Source: Macropodus opercularis
Taxonomy: Eukaryota; Chordata; Actinopteri; Anabantiformes; Osphronemidae
Direction of reading: 5' to 3'
DNA length: 64,000 bases
Assembly: GCA_030770545.1 (NCBI GenBank)
Contig: CM061091.1
Coordinates: 3,168,501 to 3,232,500, forward strand
Below the pieces are notes generated by a model that saw nothing but the letters and a program-made list of their open reading frames with translations, did no database searches and was not told the origin of the DNA. A program made the position numbers and the translations under genes. Below are positions 1-12,500 of the stretch, piece by piece; within the stretch, counting starts at the first letter, position 1; every line of letters starts with the position of its first letter.

Positions 1-3000
1 ATAAGTTTATTACTTAGATAATACGTTTAATTTGTATTTGCTGTAATGAATCTCCTCGACTGAGTTGTCCTCCAAGACAATGCTTATTAAACATGATTTT
101 AATTACCGCATAAAGTGGAGGAGCTCACGGTGTGCAGAGTGTTCAGTGGAGTTTATCTCTGGCCTGCTTTACTTTCGCTCTTCGACTGCTACTCTGCTTT
201 CCCGTTCACTTGCCAGCGTGTTTTTATTAGGGTGTAACTCTTTTGCCTCATTTGTCCTTTTACAACTAACTCCAGGCTTTTAGTGTTTTCCAGAGAGGGA
301 CAGGCAGGGTGTGTCGGGGCAGCTGAAGTTCACATGTTCATATTCAAACCATATCCCACGAGGCTGAAGGAGCTGTTACATAAGGCTGTTTCAGAGAAAT
401 ACCCCGTGTTGTCATGAAGCATTAAAACAGAGAGCATGCTTCGTGTTTCCTGACAGCTGCGTGTGTAGGATTAGGTTCGAGTTTAAACTCAGCGACCATC
501 TCGGCTGATCCGGGTATTTTAATATCATTTCTTGCGTGCATGGCGCTGATTAGGCGGAGCTGCACACGCGCCCTCAGCATGTAGCATGTAAGCTATGACA
601 GCAGTGTAAGTGCCACAGCGGAGTCAGAGCGTCTCGCAAATCCCAGGCTTGTGAGGCCTTTAACGTGACCTGAGGTCATTCTCACCCCCTGATGAGAGAC
701 CAACACCCCACATGATGTTTCCGCTTTCAGACACTATGGCTTCGCTTCACATTCTAGAGACAGAGATGTCTTCATCAACAGGGGGTCCAGCCAAACGTAT
801 AAAGCTTAGAGAATATAAATAGTGTCAGTATGGTACCATCATCTAAGGCTTTACTGTGAAGCTGGAATGAAGACCACTGCTAATGTACTGACTAAAACAC
901 GTAACCATCTATTAGTTTTATATGAACTGCGTTTTAAAGTCCTCTCCCTGAATCTGATTGTAATTATTCTTGCATGTTTTTCCACAAAGCGACACGGACC
1001 CAGCGTGTTGCGCTTTAGTGGATGCAGCTTATCTCCCTTCACGTGCTGATATGTATGTGGGTCAGTGAAGGATATCCTCATCAGACGGCGCCGAAAGCGG
1101 CACAGACCCATTAAGTTTCCTTGAAAGTCACACTTTCCATCAGTGTGGGTATGAATGAATGCTGCATTGTTCTGCTGCTACGTTTTGTTTTCCTTGCTAA
1201 CACTGCTCAACATTTCGTTTTCCAGCAACTTAATGACACAGTTTCAACAGTTGTGAAATTGCAGTTTGAAATCCATGTGTTTTCTGTCCTCCTCTCTCTA
1301 ACAGAGGAATCAGTCTCGCTCCTCTGGGGGAATCAGCCTTGTTGGGGCCTTCGCTGGCCCCAGTGCAAACCTGGCTCTTTGCCTGTGCACATGTTAGGGC
1401 CTGATCCTCAGTCGACGTACAGTAGGTTTGATGCAGGAAATTCACATAAAGAATGAGCCTTTGACTGTAAGGTTTATGCCACAATTCAAAGCTGATGAGC
1501 TGACGAGTAAAGGTTCCTTTGTTTTCTTTGCTCTTATTAAGGGTATGGCATGAACCTGACATACTGGAACCTTTAATGACTTGAACTGGAGTCAGACCAT
1601 CAGTCCCCAGCATCTGATTGAATAAGAGTAGCCAGTAATGCGGGTGTCGATCAGCTGACTAGTGTCAGTTTTCTTATGTCTTTTTCCAGCGTTTCCCATT
1701 CTTCCATTTTTCTTCGAGTGGAATAGTGACCCTGAAGAAGTTTGGGTGGTGAATCCATTATTCTAAACAGTGAGATCTGCATCTGGGAAAACCAAAATAA
1801 AACGGTCTTGTGCTGACAGCGACGTAAATTAAAATGAAACGGACATGGCAAACCACAACTTCTTTATTGTTTCATAACCAGCATTAAGTGGTGGGAGTTT
1901 GCAGCAGGCAGGTGAAGTGTCACTGGGGCCAGAGGCACCACAGGCTAAAAATACTGCTTCATACGCAGGAGATGAAGCTGTCAGGGAGAAAAAACGACGC
2001 ATTAGCAAAGTCTTCATACTGGACAGAACGTTCTGTTTGCTGCATATGTGAGTTTTCACTAGCGTCTGACATTCTTTGGTTCGATCATCATTTATCTTGG
2101 GAAACATGAATCTGACGTGTTCAGTAACTTTATACTTCACTGGGAGGGATATGTTGAGTTGTTTGTTTCTGGATCTGTTGACTGTGAGAACCTTTGTCTC
2201 ACGTTGCATCACATCCTGGTTTGACTGGATTCATATGTGCTGGGATAGGCTTGGCTGGGCTGGACAGAAATGACTCCAACCTCTCCGCAGTGTAAGGCAG
2301 CGTTTGTTGTCTGCTTTCTCCTGGCTCTCCTTCTGTCTCTCACTCTTTCGTCTCAGATGTGTCATTCCATCAATGATTGATGTCTCCCTGCAGGACTTGA
2401 CTCATCTTTCACCTGCAGCCTGCTCCACAGCTGTTCAGTGAGCTCAGCGCAGGCCCAGACGCATGAACACACTATAATATAGGCGAATGAGAGGAGTTTT
2501 GGTTTTTGGAGGGTTCAAAGACCGAAGCGTCACATGCCTGTGTCTGCACGAATCATCGTACATCCACGTTTGCTTTTTTATGGACTTGGGAGTGACCGAT
2601 CTGTCCAGATGCGAGCTGGGCCTTTTTTTCTTCCCCAAATTGCATCATTGGATGAGAATCAATGCTTTTGTTCAATACATGTCACACACTTTATTGCCAT
2701 TCCCAGGAGCACGCGAATAAAAAGCCACTTTTCTGATGCAGAGGCCGTAATTCCACGCTGTCAGAGCCCATTGTGTAGCAGAAGCTGCATCTGTTCTCGT
2801 CTTGCATTGTCTATTGATGATGTGGGAGCGGCAGATGCCTCGATGGGCACAATTATACGGCTTCACAAACCAGCAAAGCAACATTTCCCTACGCGCGGAT
2901 CAGCGTTTTCTTGAAGCTAAAGGAAGAATAAATATGTTCACCCTGCTTGCTGATGGGTTTCGAGGCTTTATCGCGCTCAACTCGGCAGCTCTACGCTAAC

Positions 3001-5304
3001 ATATTCATGCAAATATGAGCAGCAGGTCATGCAGTACCAGCAGCACTGTTTGTTTGGCATTGGGTTTAGGGTTTGGGGCAGGGACTGTCTTGCTTTCAGA
3101 AAGTTTTAAACTAAAGTCTGCTTTAAACAGACAAGCCTGTATGTGTCTGGAAACTTGTCTGCTTTAAGCTTCAAGCTTCGAAGGAGGAACTGAATGTTTT
3201 AAAGATGTGAAAACAACAAAGCACTAATATCAGCACATTCTGTGTGGAGCTGCTCGGTTGCTTTAGTTGTCTAAGGAGCATTAGCTACAGTATTACTGTG
3301 CCGGATGTTATATCTCCAACTCCAACGAGTTAAAACATGGAGGCCAAGCAGGGTGATTTATCCTGTAATCAAGCGAAATGTTGCAAAAGCATTAAACACA
3401 TGACTGTTACACAATAGATACGCAGGAAAAATGCTGATTTGAACCAGGACCCTGACAGTCTGACATTATCCAGCTTGTCCTCCTGCTTCGTCTGGATTAA
3501 AAATCACGGTTTGAAGACGTAAAGACAAAAAAACGAATCATGACGGAATCAGACTTTCTAGTAAAGTAAATCACAACTTGACTCAAACATCAGAAATGCA
3601 TGTGAAGTGAGTTACTGTTCTACATGGCTGGTCCTCAGTCAGTTGCTTCCTACAAAACTGACACAACCCTCTTGTCCGGCTGTAAAGAAATGTGCCCTAA
3701 AAAGCTCTGCTCCGCTGGTGGCTTTCATTTTAGTTACACTTTATTTGTACAGGTCAACGCTGCAAAGAGAAGTTGAATCAGTTTTTAATTTTATTCCCCA
3801 GCACTTTGAATAGTCACATAGCTAATCTGAGTGGCATCTATGTCACGTTTGTGATTTCTTCAGGTGGACTGTGTTGAAAAGTGTTTGTTTCTGACCTGCC
3901 ATCATTTTAACAAGAGCCCATTATGAAAGCATGCAGCCTGCCCTGCCAAATATAACTGTAGTCCCTCTCGTTGCTCATGCACACACACGTTCTGACAGCA
4001 GTGAGAAGTGGGAAACGAGCCAAACCGAAGTAATTTGCCTTGATACATGTTGACAGAGTTTTTATTTACTGCCTCAAACCACACTTCTGTTGAAAAGATA
4101 TGTATCTATATTTCTTTAAAAGAGGCACATGGAGCCAAAAGAGGCCAGAATCTGTTCCCGTTTAGCCAGAAGGAAGTTGATGTCATCAACTTAAGAATCC
4201 TCAGATAGGTGACGGCGCCTACAGGGAAATTATCCACCACTCTAATAATCCCTCTTTACATCTCAGAGCGTTTCCTCTTACTGGTGTGTGTCGGGGTAGA
4301 ATATGTGTGTGCGTTCATTCCTGGATGGGCCTTTGCAGAAAACACTGTTGAGACACATCAGAGGTGTCAGCCTCAGGCTCTGCTTGATGTCACGTTATCC
4401 AAAAAGACACAGTTGTTCAGCTTTCCCCCACGGTGCTGTGAATGGACGCCTGCCACTGCTTGACAGGTCTTATTGGTTCGTGGGTGTTTAATGCCCTTAG
4501 CATTTAACCAGCCCTAATGTGGCCATGCTGACATTTGCGCACGTCCCTGCCTCATTATTTACAACCAATCACAGATGGCTAACAATGACTCTCGCATGGT
4601 GCGCGGCCAGCTGGCGAACGACAGCGGCCGGGTCAAAACTCACTGCCTGTTTACTACTGCGATGCATTTTGAGCTGGTTTCTTTTTTCTGGCTGCTCAGT
4701 TTGCAAATCATTCCATTAAAAAGTTCAGTCAAAAATTCCATGATGAAAAAAGTCCTGTTGTTTCCAGTTGCATAGCGTGTAAAACAACTCTGCTATGCGT
4801 ACGTCTGATGAGGCCATTACAGCTGTTAGTGATGACGCAAAATAACATTAGTGAGCATCTGAAATCTCCGTTTCCTGCACATGGCTGAGTGGTCTACTGA
4901 GATCTGAAGGGAGCAGTGATTGTCCCTGAACCTTCTAAAACCACACGTTCATTTGCTCATTCAGTCCCGCAGAATCTGTGTCTCAAGTACCTTGAATCTA
5001 AGACAATGTTTGTTCTCCCTGAAGCAAAACCTGTCGTCAGCCTTTTCCCACTTCTCTTATATTCCCACTATGTCATCAGTCTTGTGGATGACTGGCTGCC
5101 AGGCTGATTAATTGGCTGGTGGACTGCTTTGCTATCTGGCAGCGAGTGTGTGACTGGCTGATAGACGTAACACTGAATTATTAACTAACTTTATGTGGTT
5201 GGCTCTTATGTAAACGTCTAACAACTGACTTTTTCTTTCACACGACTTATATGTTGACAAGAAAGGATTTAGCTACTGTACAACTGCTGTTGTGTAATTT
5301 AGCC

Positions 5305-5443
5305 TTATGTTATGTTATGTTGTGTGATGTTATGTTATGTTATGTTATGTTATGTTATGTTATGTTATGTTATGTTATGTTATGTTATGTTATGTTATGT
5401 TATGTTATGTTATGTTATGTTATGTTATGTTATGTTATGTTAT
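5305..5443. repeat. Pentanucleotide microsatellite (TTATG)n
   Basis: About 28 tandem copies of TTATG run without a change of register. Two variant units (TTGTG, TGATG) occur near 5,320-5,329 and the rest are perfect. Because the unit has five bases and contains no stop in any + frame, it creates an artificial open frame repeating Met-Leu-Cys-Tyr-Val. That frame is not a gene. Confidence 0.97.
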
Positions 5444-6486
5444 AAAACCAGGGATCAGGCCATGCTGATGGAAGCCAATGGGAAACTTTATCTTGTTCTT
5501 TTACTTCTGTCATTGTTTCCATTTAAAAGTGAATAATTATGTCATTAACCGTTTTACAGCCAGTGTCAACAAAACATGGGCCGGTCGTCGTCCAAGAAAC
5601 CACCATATTTGTCTCTGTTTTTTCCTCAGCTGCCTTGTGAAAGAGGTTCAAATGATAGATGTTCTTTTTTCTTGCTTTCTATCTCTTCACTCTCATTAAA
5701 ACAGGCTTTGCTTTGAACTCTTGCTCCATCTGAAAGCTAACAAATGCTAACTATTTCCAAGTGTCTGCACATTTAAAACAGATTTCCAGCCTGTTACCTC
5801 TAAACTTGCTGCATCTGTGGCCGCTTGTTCTAATCTAATCAGGCCATCGACCCCTGTGAAACTACAAGATTCTTGCTGAGAACAGAATCATTTGTTTCAA
5901 GAGGGAGATAAAACATAAACACAACAACAAGCCAACGTTTCTTCAAGACAAACCCAGACAATAAAGTGTCTCTTGACTCTGACACGACGTATCTGTCAGA
6001 GCAGAGCACGGGAAACGGTCTGTGTTACTGCGTTGCGTGACATTAACGTAATGGACCAACCTGGAATCGTCTAACAGGGCTGTGCTGAAGGAAACGGCTC
6101 TAAATCCTTCTTATTGAAACACTTACTCTGGCTTGTTTAATCTGTGCATAAAGTGAAACAGGCTAGAAAATGAAAACAACAAAAAGACGCTGTCTCCTCT
6201 CCCTCTTCTTCTCCAAATCACACAGCATATCGGTGTTTTCCCTTCCAGTTGGCAGATTGCAGCCGTCTGATCTCGCAGCCAGTGCCGCTGACCCTGAGCA
6301 GCACTTGACCTCTAGGTTCTGGGTCTCGTAGCACATTAATGCACTTTGAAGTAGAGCCGGTTTTCTGTTGTGGACAGGAAAACTTCTGCCTGAAGAAAAT
6401 GACAATCATTTACCCTTCTCTCTGCAAAACCTTACTGAGTTCTTCTTCAGCTGCTTCGGGGCAAGAACAGAAGTCCTTGTGTATCC

Positions 6487-6510
6487 AGAGAGAGAGAGAG
6501 AGAGAGAGAG
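6487..6510. repeat. (AG)n microsatellite
   Basis: Twelve uninterrupted AG dinucleotides followed by a short G run. It produces Arg-Glu repeats in overlapping chance frames. Confidence 0.95.
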
Positions 6511-9008
6511 GGGTCTGGCTGGCTGTAGCGTTGCCAAGGCAACAGGGAACAGTGCAGGCATGGTGGTGAAAGAAGACGGGTCTGGGCTGATAGGGATAAC
6601 TGGAGACGCCAAGGGACACCTTTGTGCATTAAGATACTCCACGCTTCCTACAGAAGGGGAGAAACAGGAGCTTTAAAAAATCCAGACTAAATGAAATAGT
6701 GCTGTTTAGGCTGCGTCTGAAATTGAAAAGCCCAATATCAGGAAATGTAGCTCCCGGGTGGACACAGAGCATTTTCCGGTATCCAGGCAAGGGTGAATAG
6801 GTGCTTTGATCTATTTCTCATGACTGCTTTATTGGTACATGCATCACTGTGCACTGAAATTGAACTTACTAGAAATTACACTGAATTTATTCATAACATT
6901 AAAGTCAAATACAGTTGATGAAATGCTTACAGTTAAATACAAATCACAGATTTATCCCACCTGCATGAAAATTATTTAAATTAAAAACCAAAGAAAATAT
7001 GGGTTTTCAGTAAATATGGGTTTGTTTATATTTACAGAATGTGAATGTGTGTTCTGGGAAAGAACAATTATCTAATTATGTTCTGCTGCTTCCCAGAATA
7101 TTCACTGCAACACATTTATGTTAATGCATGAACAAAACATTTTTCTCTATTCATCTTCTAATTCAATTAAAGCCAAATATCCCTACAGATGATTTTAAAT
7201 TCAAAGCATAATGTCCATCACACACTGCAGAGCACATGTCAGATGGGACCATCACATCTTACAGTCTAATAAAATACACTTGAATGGATCCAGTTGTGTC
7301 TTATAAGCAGCTAAAATGTAAATGTTTGAGCCCAAAGCATGAGCTTAAATCACCACGATGGAGTAAATGAGCTCAGCTGTGCAGCCGCTCACACTCCATC
7401 AGGTCAGATGAGCTCGTCTTGGACCTTAGTGTTCAGCTCTTCTTGTTACTAGTTAAGGATGAGAAGTGAGTGTGCAGGGAAGATAAGCTAAGTTATGGCT
7501 GACGTGCTGCCAATCAGAGCTTGGACAGGACATGTTGCAATATGAAATGTTACAGGTGGAAGTAATAAAATGAATAAGTTCTCAGCTCATTTTAGCCAAC
7601 ATGACCATGACGTGTACAGTATGTTGCTGCCATGCTCCTGGAGAACTGACTGCAGCTCATGTTTGAAGTCTTAATTAGTGCTCAGGCTCATGGGAACCCT
7701 GCCACAGTGTTGACTTTAGATGTGACCTCTTACAATAGTGCTTGGTTTTGTTTTTGTAAGATACAGCTTCACTGGCAAGATCCTTCACGGCTGACATTTA
7801 AAGTAAACAGTGTCAGGCTATGACTCAATGGCTCACGACTAAAACAAGTTCAAGCCTATTTTCAGAAAAGGATCTTGCTTTATCTTTTCTTATTTCTGAT
7901 TAGATGCCAGGTGGGAAACTTCTAATGCCTGCAGTGCAAAACACCTTGAACTGACATGAAACAAGGCTCTTCGACAGACTATCGCACAAAAGGATGCACA
8001 ATCACAGTCACTGATCAAAATCTGTTAAATGTGGCCAAAGTCTGTCTCAACTTGAACCGGCAGCAGCAGCGTTGGAAGACTTGTCTAGAAATATCCAATT
8101 TCTCATAAAATGATGCTGGCAAGAGAAACTCAAGTGGCAGCGCTTCTGAAAACTGGCATAACCGCAAATGTAACAGAAATACTGTAAGTAGAAAACGATC
8201 ATCAATCTTCGCCTCTGAGCTCTGGAGCGAGATAATTGTAACATCACCGCATTAACGCGCGTTAGTGCTGACGGCAGCTGCAGCAGGTTACGGCCGCTAA
8301 CGCTCATCAAGCTTTGGTCCTTTGCGATGTGATGTAGATGAGAGAGAGACACAGTGAGACAGGACGTACGTAGTAGCTGTATTCTGTCAGAGTGTGCAGG
8401 TCACACAACGCTCGCAAACGCAGAGTAACGCAAAAGTGAAAGAGGAAAGTATTTCAGTGTTTTTGCCACCTGCACACCTCCTGTATCTTGTTTTCTGCCT
8501 GTCTTGTCCCAGCGTGGCTCTGACAGAGCAGAGGTGCGAGGATAACCCCGAGCTGTCACTGTTCGCCTCAACGTCCTCCCTTCTTGCTGCTTGTCTCCTT
8601 CGCCGTCTCTGTTTTATTTTACGCGTGGCGGCCTGCTCAGCTGATTGCCGCTGCTGTAGTGTCCTGCCGTCTGTGTGCGTGCTCCTCTTCCATTTGGACG
8701 CGCACCGTGTCAAAGGCAGCAAAAAGTGCTTGGAATCGCTCACCTCACATGTCCGTGACTTCTTAACAGGGTGTCCATCAGTGCTGTTTCAAACTGCCAA
8801 GGGAGCCATTAGCTGGTGGTAGCTCTCAGTGTGTCCTGTGGTGAGGAGGGGTGGGGTTTGTTCAATGTGCAGCATCTGCAGCAAACTGTTGAGGGAACAG
8901 AAAACACGGCATCTGGAAAGCATCTGTACATGAAAGCTGTAAGAATAGCCTGCTTATTTATGGACGGCCGGCTCTTTCCTGCATTCTGCTTCTGACTGGA
9001 GCTGTTGT

Positions 9009-9381
9009 TCATGGTCCGCTCTCACCCCCACACACAAATACGCAGATACACACAGGTGGAGGCCGCGCGGCGACACAGCCCCGCATGCAGCATAGACACA
9101 GTCTTTAATCATCCAGTGCTCCGCTGCAGTGGGAGGACGTACGGTGATGGGGATGCAGACACAAACGCAAACACAAGGCTACACACATGCACACCCACAC
9201 CTTCCTCAAACCACATCCCACCCCCTGCAAACCTACCATTTCCTAGCCCATGATGTAATGCTATCAGACCCCTCCTCTGCTGTCTCTCCCTCCCTCCGTC
9301 TCTCCCTCTCCTTCTCCTCATTCTATTGGTGGCTCCTGCCTGCATCTGCTGTATCAGCTCTGACTCCTCACATACATACAC

Positions 9382-9416
<35 letters not shown>

Positions 9417-9440
9417 GCGCGCTCCTTCTCACTCACTCTT
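9009..9440. repeat. CA-rich and CT-rich low-complexity segment, including a (CA)14 microsatellite
   Basis: Imperfect CA-rich sequence at about 9,025-9,220 is followed by a pyrimidine-rich block (about 9,265-9,320), a CCAAT-type motif (ATTGG, about 9,325) and a perfect CA run at 9,388-9,415. Frames rich in His/Thr or Val/Cys on the two strands are artefacts of the repeat. Confidence 0.85.
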
Positions 9441-9530
9441 ACACATACACTATCAGGGGGATTCCTCCGCCACTGCAGCCTCTGCTGGCTCCACCTGGCT
9501 TCTTGTCTTTCGCCGTGGGAGGAAAACACG
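9440..9530 (+). other. Candidate non-coding exon (possible alternative first exon)
   Basis: A moderately CpG-containing stretch ends in an excellent donor (ACACG|GTGAGT, junction at 9,530/9,531). It follows an inverted CCAAT box and a pyrimidine-rich stretch. It lies on the same strand as, and about 5.4 kb upstream of, the likely sema4b first exon, so it could be an alternative 5' exon of that gene or of an unknown transcript. The start is arbitrary, no protein is encoded, and transcription is inferred only. Confidence 0.25.
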
Positions 9531-12500
9531 GTGAGTCCCTCCTTTCTTTCGTGACAGCAGGCGAACGTGCTTGACAATAAAACAAAAGAATCGGAGGACA
9601 TTGTTGTTTCTGCAGAGAGTGGCGGTCAAACACCGGGAGGCATTGCTGCCACTGCAGCCTGGGAGGAGAGGCTTGCGGCTGAGTTTGTGCTTGGAGTAAT
9701 GAAGTGGTGTGAGGTTGCTCGGCTACTACAGATACCGGTCATCTTGCTGCTCGGTGCCATGGCAATGGATCGCATTCAGTCAGGGTTTGGGCTTATTGTG
9801 CGTCTGTGTCCTAGTCAGGAGCCGGCAGCTGTGGGAAGGTGCACGTGCGTGTGTGAGCTTTTAGTGAGAAGAGGAATCTGTCTGTATGCTAATGTGTGCA
9901 TGTAGCGCGTAAATGTGCTCCAGGATGCTGTGTCTTATCTGCCTTGAAAAATGTCACCTCGTTTAGCGATGGACCAGGAGGAAAAGCAGCACCGGCTTCC
10001 TGAGACCGTTCGCTTTATTCGGACTCCTTCCAGCTGGTCAGGGACGATATATTGGCTCCAGTAACGGCCTGACAGTCTCTTTATGTATGTATACATTGTT
10101 CTTGTGTCACTGACAGAAGGGTGTGTGCATATGGTGTGAACCCGTGTGCCTGTGACATCTGGACGCTGTCGACTCTGTCCCCATTATGTGCACCGGGCTC
10201 CTCCACTATGAGGCTCAATGAGATAGAGCCTAATAGAAAAAGTAATTCTATTATTGTCACCGCTTCTGACTGCGAAATGACATTTTAATGATAGTGGAAA
10301 TGGGTGAATGAAGTCACTGGTGCGTTTTTCTTCCTTAGCCGAGTTCGACCAAATTGAATTTCGTGTAGCTTTTTTATACGCTGCGTGTTGAATTGTTATT
10401 TCGTTTGGTCGATTGACTCCACACGTGGACACTCTCCTAACTTATTGATCCAGATGTTCTTTGATGTGTGCGTATGATTCTGAATAAAAAGACTCGATTC
10501 ATTGCTTATCCGTTTGAATGTGATGTGCTGGCCCTGTTTCCAGTGGCTCCATCTTGCAACATTAAGTGTGTCCATAATTCAGATATTTAGTAAATCTCTA
10601 CAGTTGGTCAGCATTTGCAGTTATAACCACATAGACTTCAAACCCACAAACTGTCTGACACTGTAACCTTCTTTTTCTTAAGACTTTGTAAAACTAATCT
10701 GTTGTTATACTTTTAAGTCAGTCATATGAAACAGCTTTTCCTGGAGGCCATTTAACTCTAACATGCTTTCTGCAAGCATGAATGGAAACTAATTACGATG
10801 ATGGTACAACAACAAACTAATAAACCATTAGAGAAAGAGGAAGTGCGGGGACATTATTGGCTCATAGAGCATTTGGAGCGGAACTGTTCTCCCTCAAACA
10901 GTCCTTCTCCGGTTGTGCCGATTCACTTGTCTCAGCTGTGTTGACGCGAAGCTGATGTTGGAGCTTCCTGCAAAGACTAAGTGAGTCTGCAGAGCCAACG
11001 CGTTAATGTGCTCTGATGTCAAACAAAGTGCAGTGAATCAACGTAGAATGGTGATAGATCGGCGAAATAAAAGGTGATGAAGGCGACGAAGGTCCTTCAC
11101 CACGTGACCCGTTGCATTGCACAAGGTTTCACTCGGCTAATTAGCAAACATCTGACCTGTCATTGCTTTGTAGTACTAACACATGTTGTTTTCTTTTTTG
11201 AAATCAGTGGTTGTGATTTTTTAAACATTATTTCTAAAACTCTACACCAACATTTTGACAATTTATAAAAAATATACACAAAATATGTTGGTTCTTATAT
11301 CACAGAACAGCTTCCATCATAATGTGTTTTACCTTAGAGCAAAAAAAATGTCGTACGTGTAAATAAATCAGACTTTATACTCGCTAAGAACACTAATATT
11401 TTGCTTGGCTGTTGGAAATTTAATTCTGTTGAGCTGTTTTTCCTCACAACCCCAGTCGTCCACAGAGCTTCACTGAGAGGGGAGCAGCTAGTTTGGATTG
11501 TCTGGTCCTTACATTCAGGAAAACATCATAACTACAATCGGGCCTCAACTGCAACCCCTTAAAATTTAATAGTATTCTTCTTTAATGTCATTTAATGTCA
11601 AAAATGATATATATGCACATAAGAAATCAATGAAAAATCAGTGCCTGGGGGCTTTCTTCCACAGCCCTCCCCCCTCTCGCTGTGCAGCTGTGCGGGACCT
11701 TCACCTCTGCCCTCCTCCTGCAGCATTCACAACCTAGCGGCTCCAAAAACCTGAAACCTGAAAATCTACACACCAGCGTTTCCATTTGAACAGCACTGGA
11801 CATCACTGACAGCACTTCTCTCAAACCGCATTCATTTTATAGCATCGTATAGAAGTCAAATCAATGCTGTGTCCACCTTTCAGTGTGGACGTAGAAGCTG
11901 ACATTCTACTGTATGTGCACAGTGGTTCGCGTTGATTCCACAATCATTGCTGCTGGGTTTTCCAGGACCTTTTGATTGTGTGATACCGTGAAGCCAACCT
12001 GCTAATAGGAACCTTGTACTCTCCTTCCCCTCCTTCCACTCAACCCTAACATAAAATCAAAGGAATGAACGTGCAGTAACCCCAGGACTGTTTTTAGTTT
12101 CAATCGAGTCATCTTCAGCTCATATTATTTTCTGTGATGAGCTGTGTTGACATGTTAGCTCGTAAACCTCTAAGCTTTAATTATGTGCAGGCACCAGCTC
12201 CAAGAACTCGTTTTGAGATGATTGAACATGTCAGGAAGGAAAGTAACAAAAATAAATGTAAAAGAAATAAAAGCCAATTACTTAGCGTTCCTGGCACCAC
12301 AAACATGGGCCTGTTTCTGACATACAGTATGTATGTGTGCAAGAGAGGGAGGCAGAGTTTGATGAACGATGGCGAAGGGAAGAGCAGAGGACACCACTGC
12401 TCTGGTCTTGTCTTGTCTTGTCTTGTTCTGCCCGTCTTTGACATAGATTTGCGATATTGTCAGAGATTGTATCTGTTCCTGTAGACTGTTGCAGTCTCAC

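Larger units (their letters stand above)
1..9008. other. Non-coding stretch without a recognised gene
   Basis: I see no exon with a recognisable protein family on either strand. Open frames here are short (mostly under 130 codons), lack family motifs and are not flanked by paired splice sites, so I treat them as chance frames. Visible content is a pentanucleotide array near 5.3 kb, a GA run near 6.5 kb, an AT-rich segment at about 6.83-7.2 kb, and a CpG-rich patch at about 8.2-8.75 kb. It probably is intergenic or upstream regulatory DNA of the sema4b gene. Confidence 0.6.

Noticed and set aside
5251..5536. Open frames of repeated Met-Leu-Cys-Tyr-Val
   Set aside because: Pure translation of the pentanucleotide microsatellite.
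8387..8822. 142- and 118-codon frames on opposite strands
   Set aside because: Mutual shadows in a GC-richer patch, with no family resemblance and no splice or promoter pairing.
9109..9601. Frames rich in His-Thr or Cys-Val on both strands
   Set aside because: Produced by CA/TG repeats.
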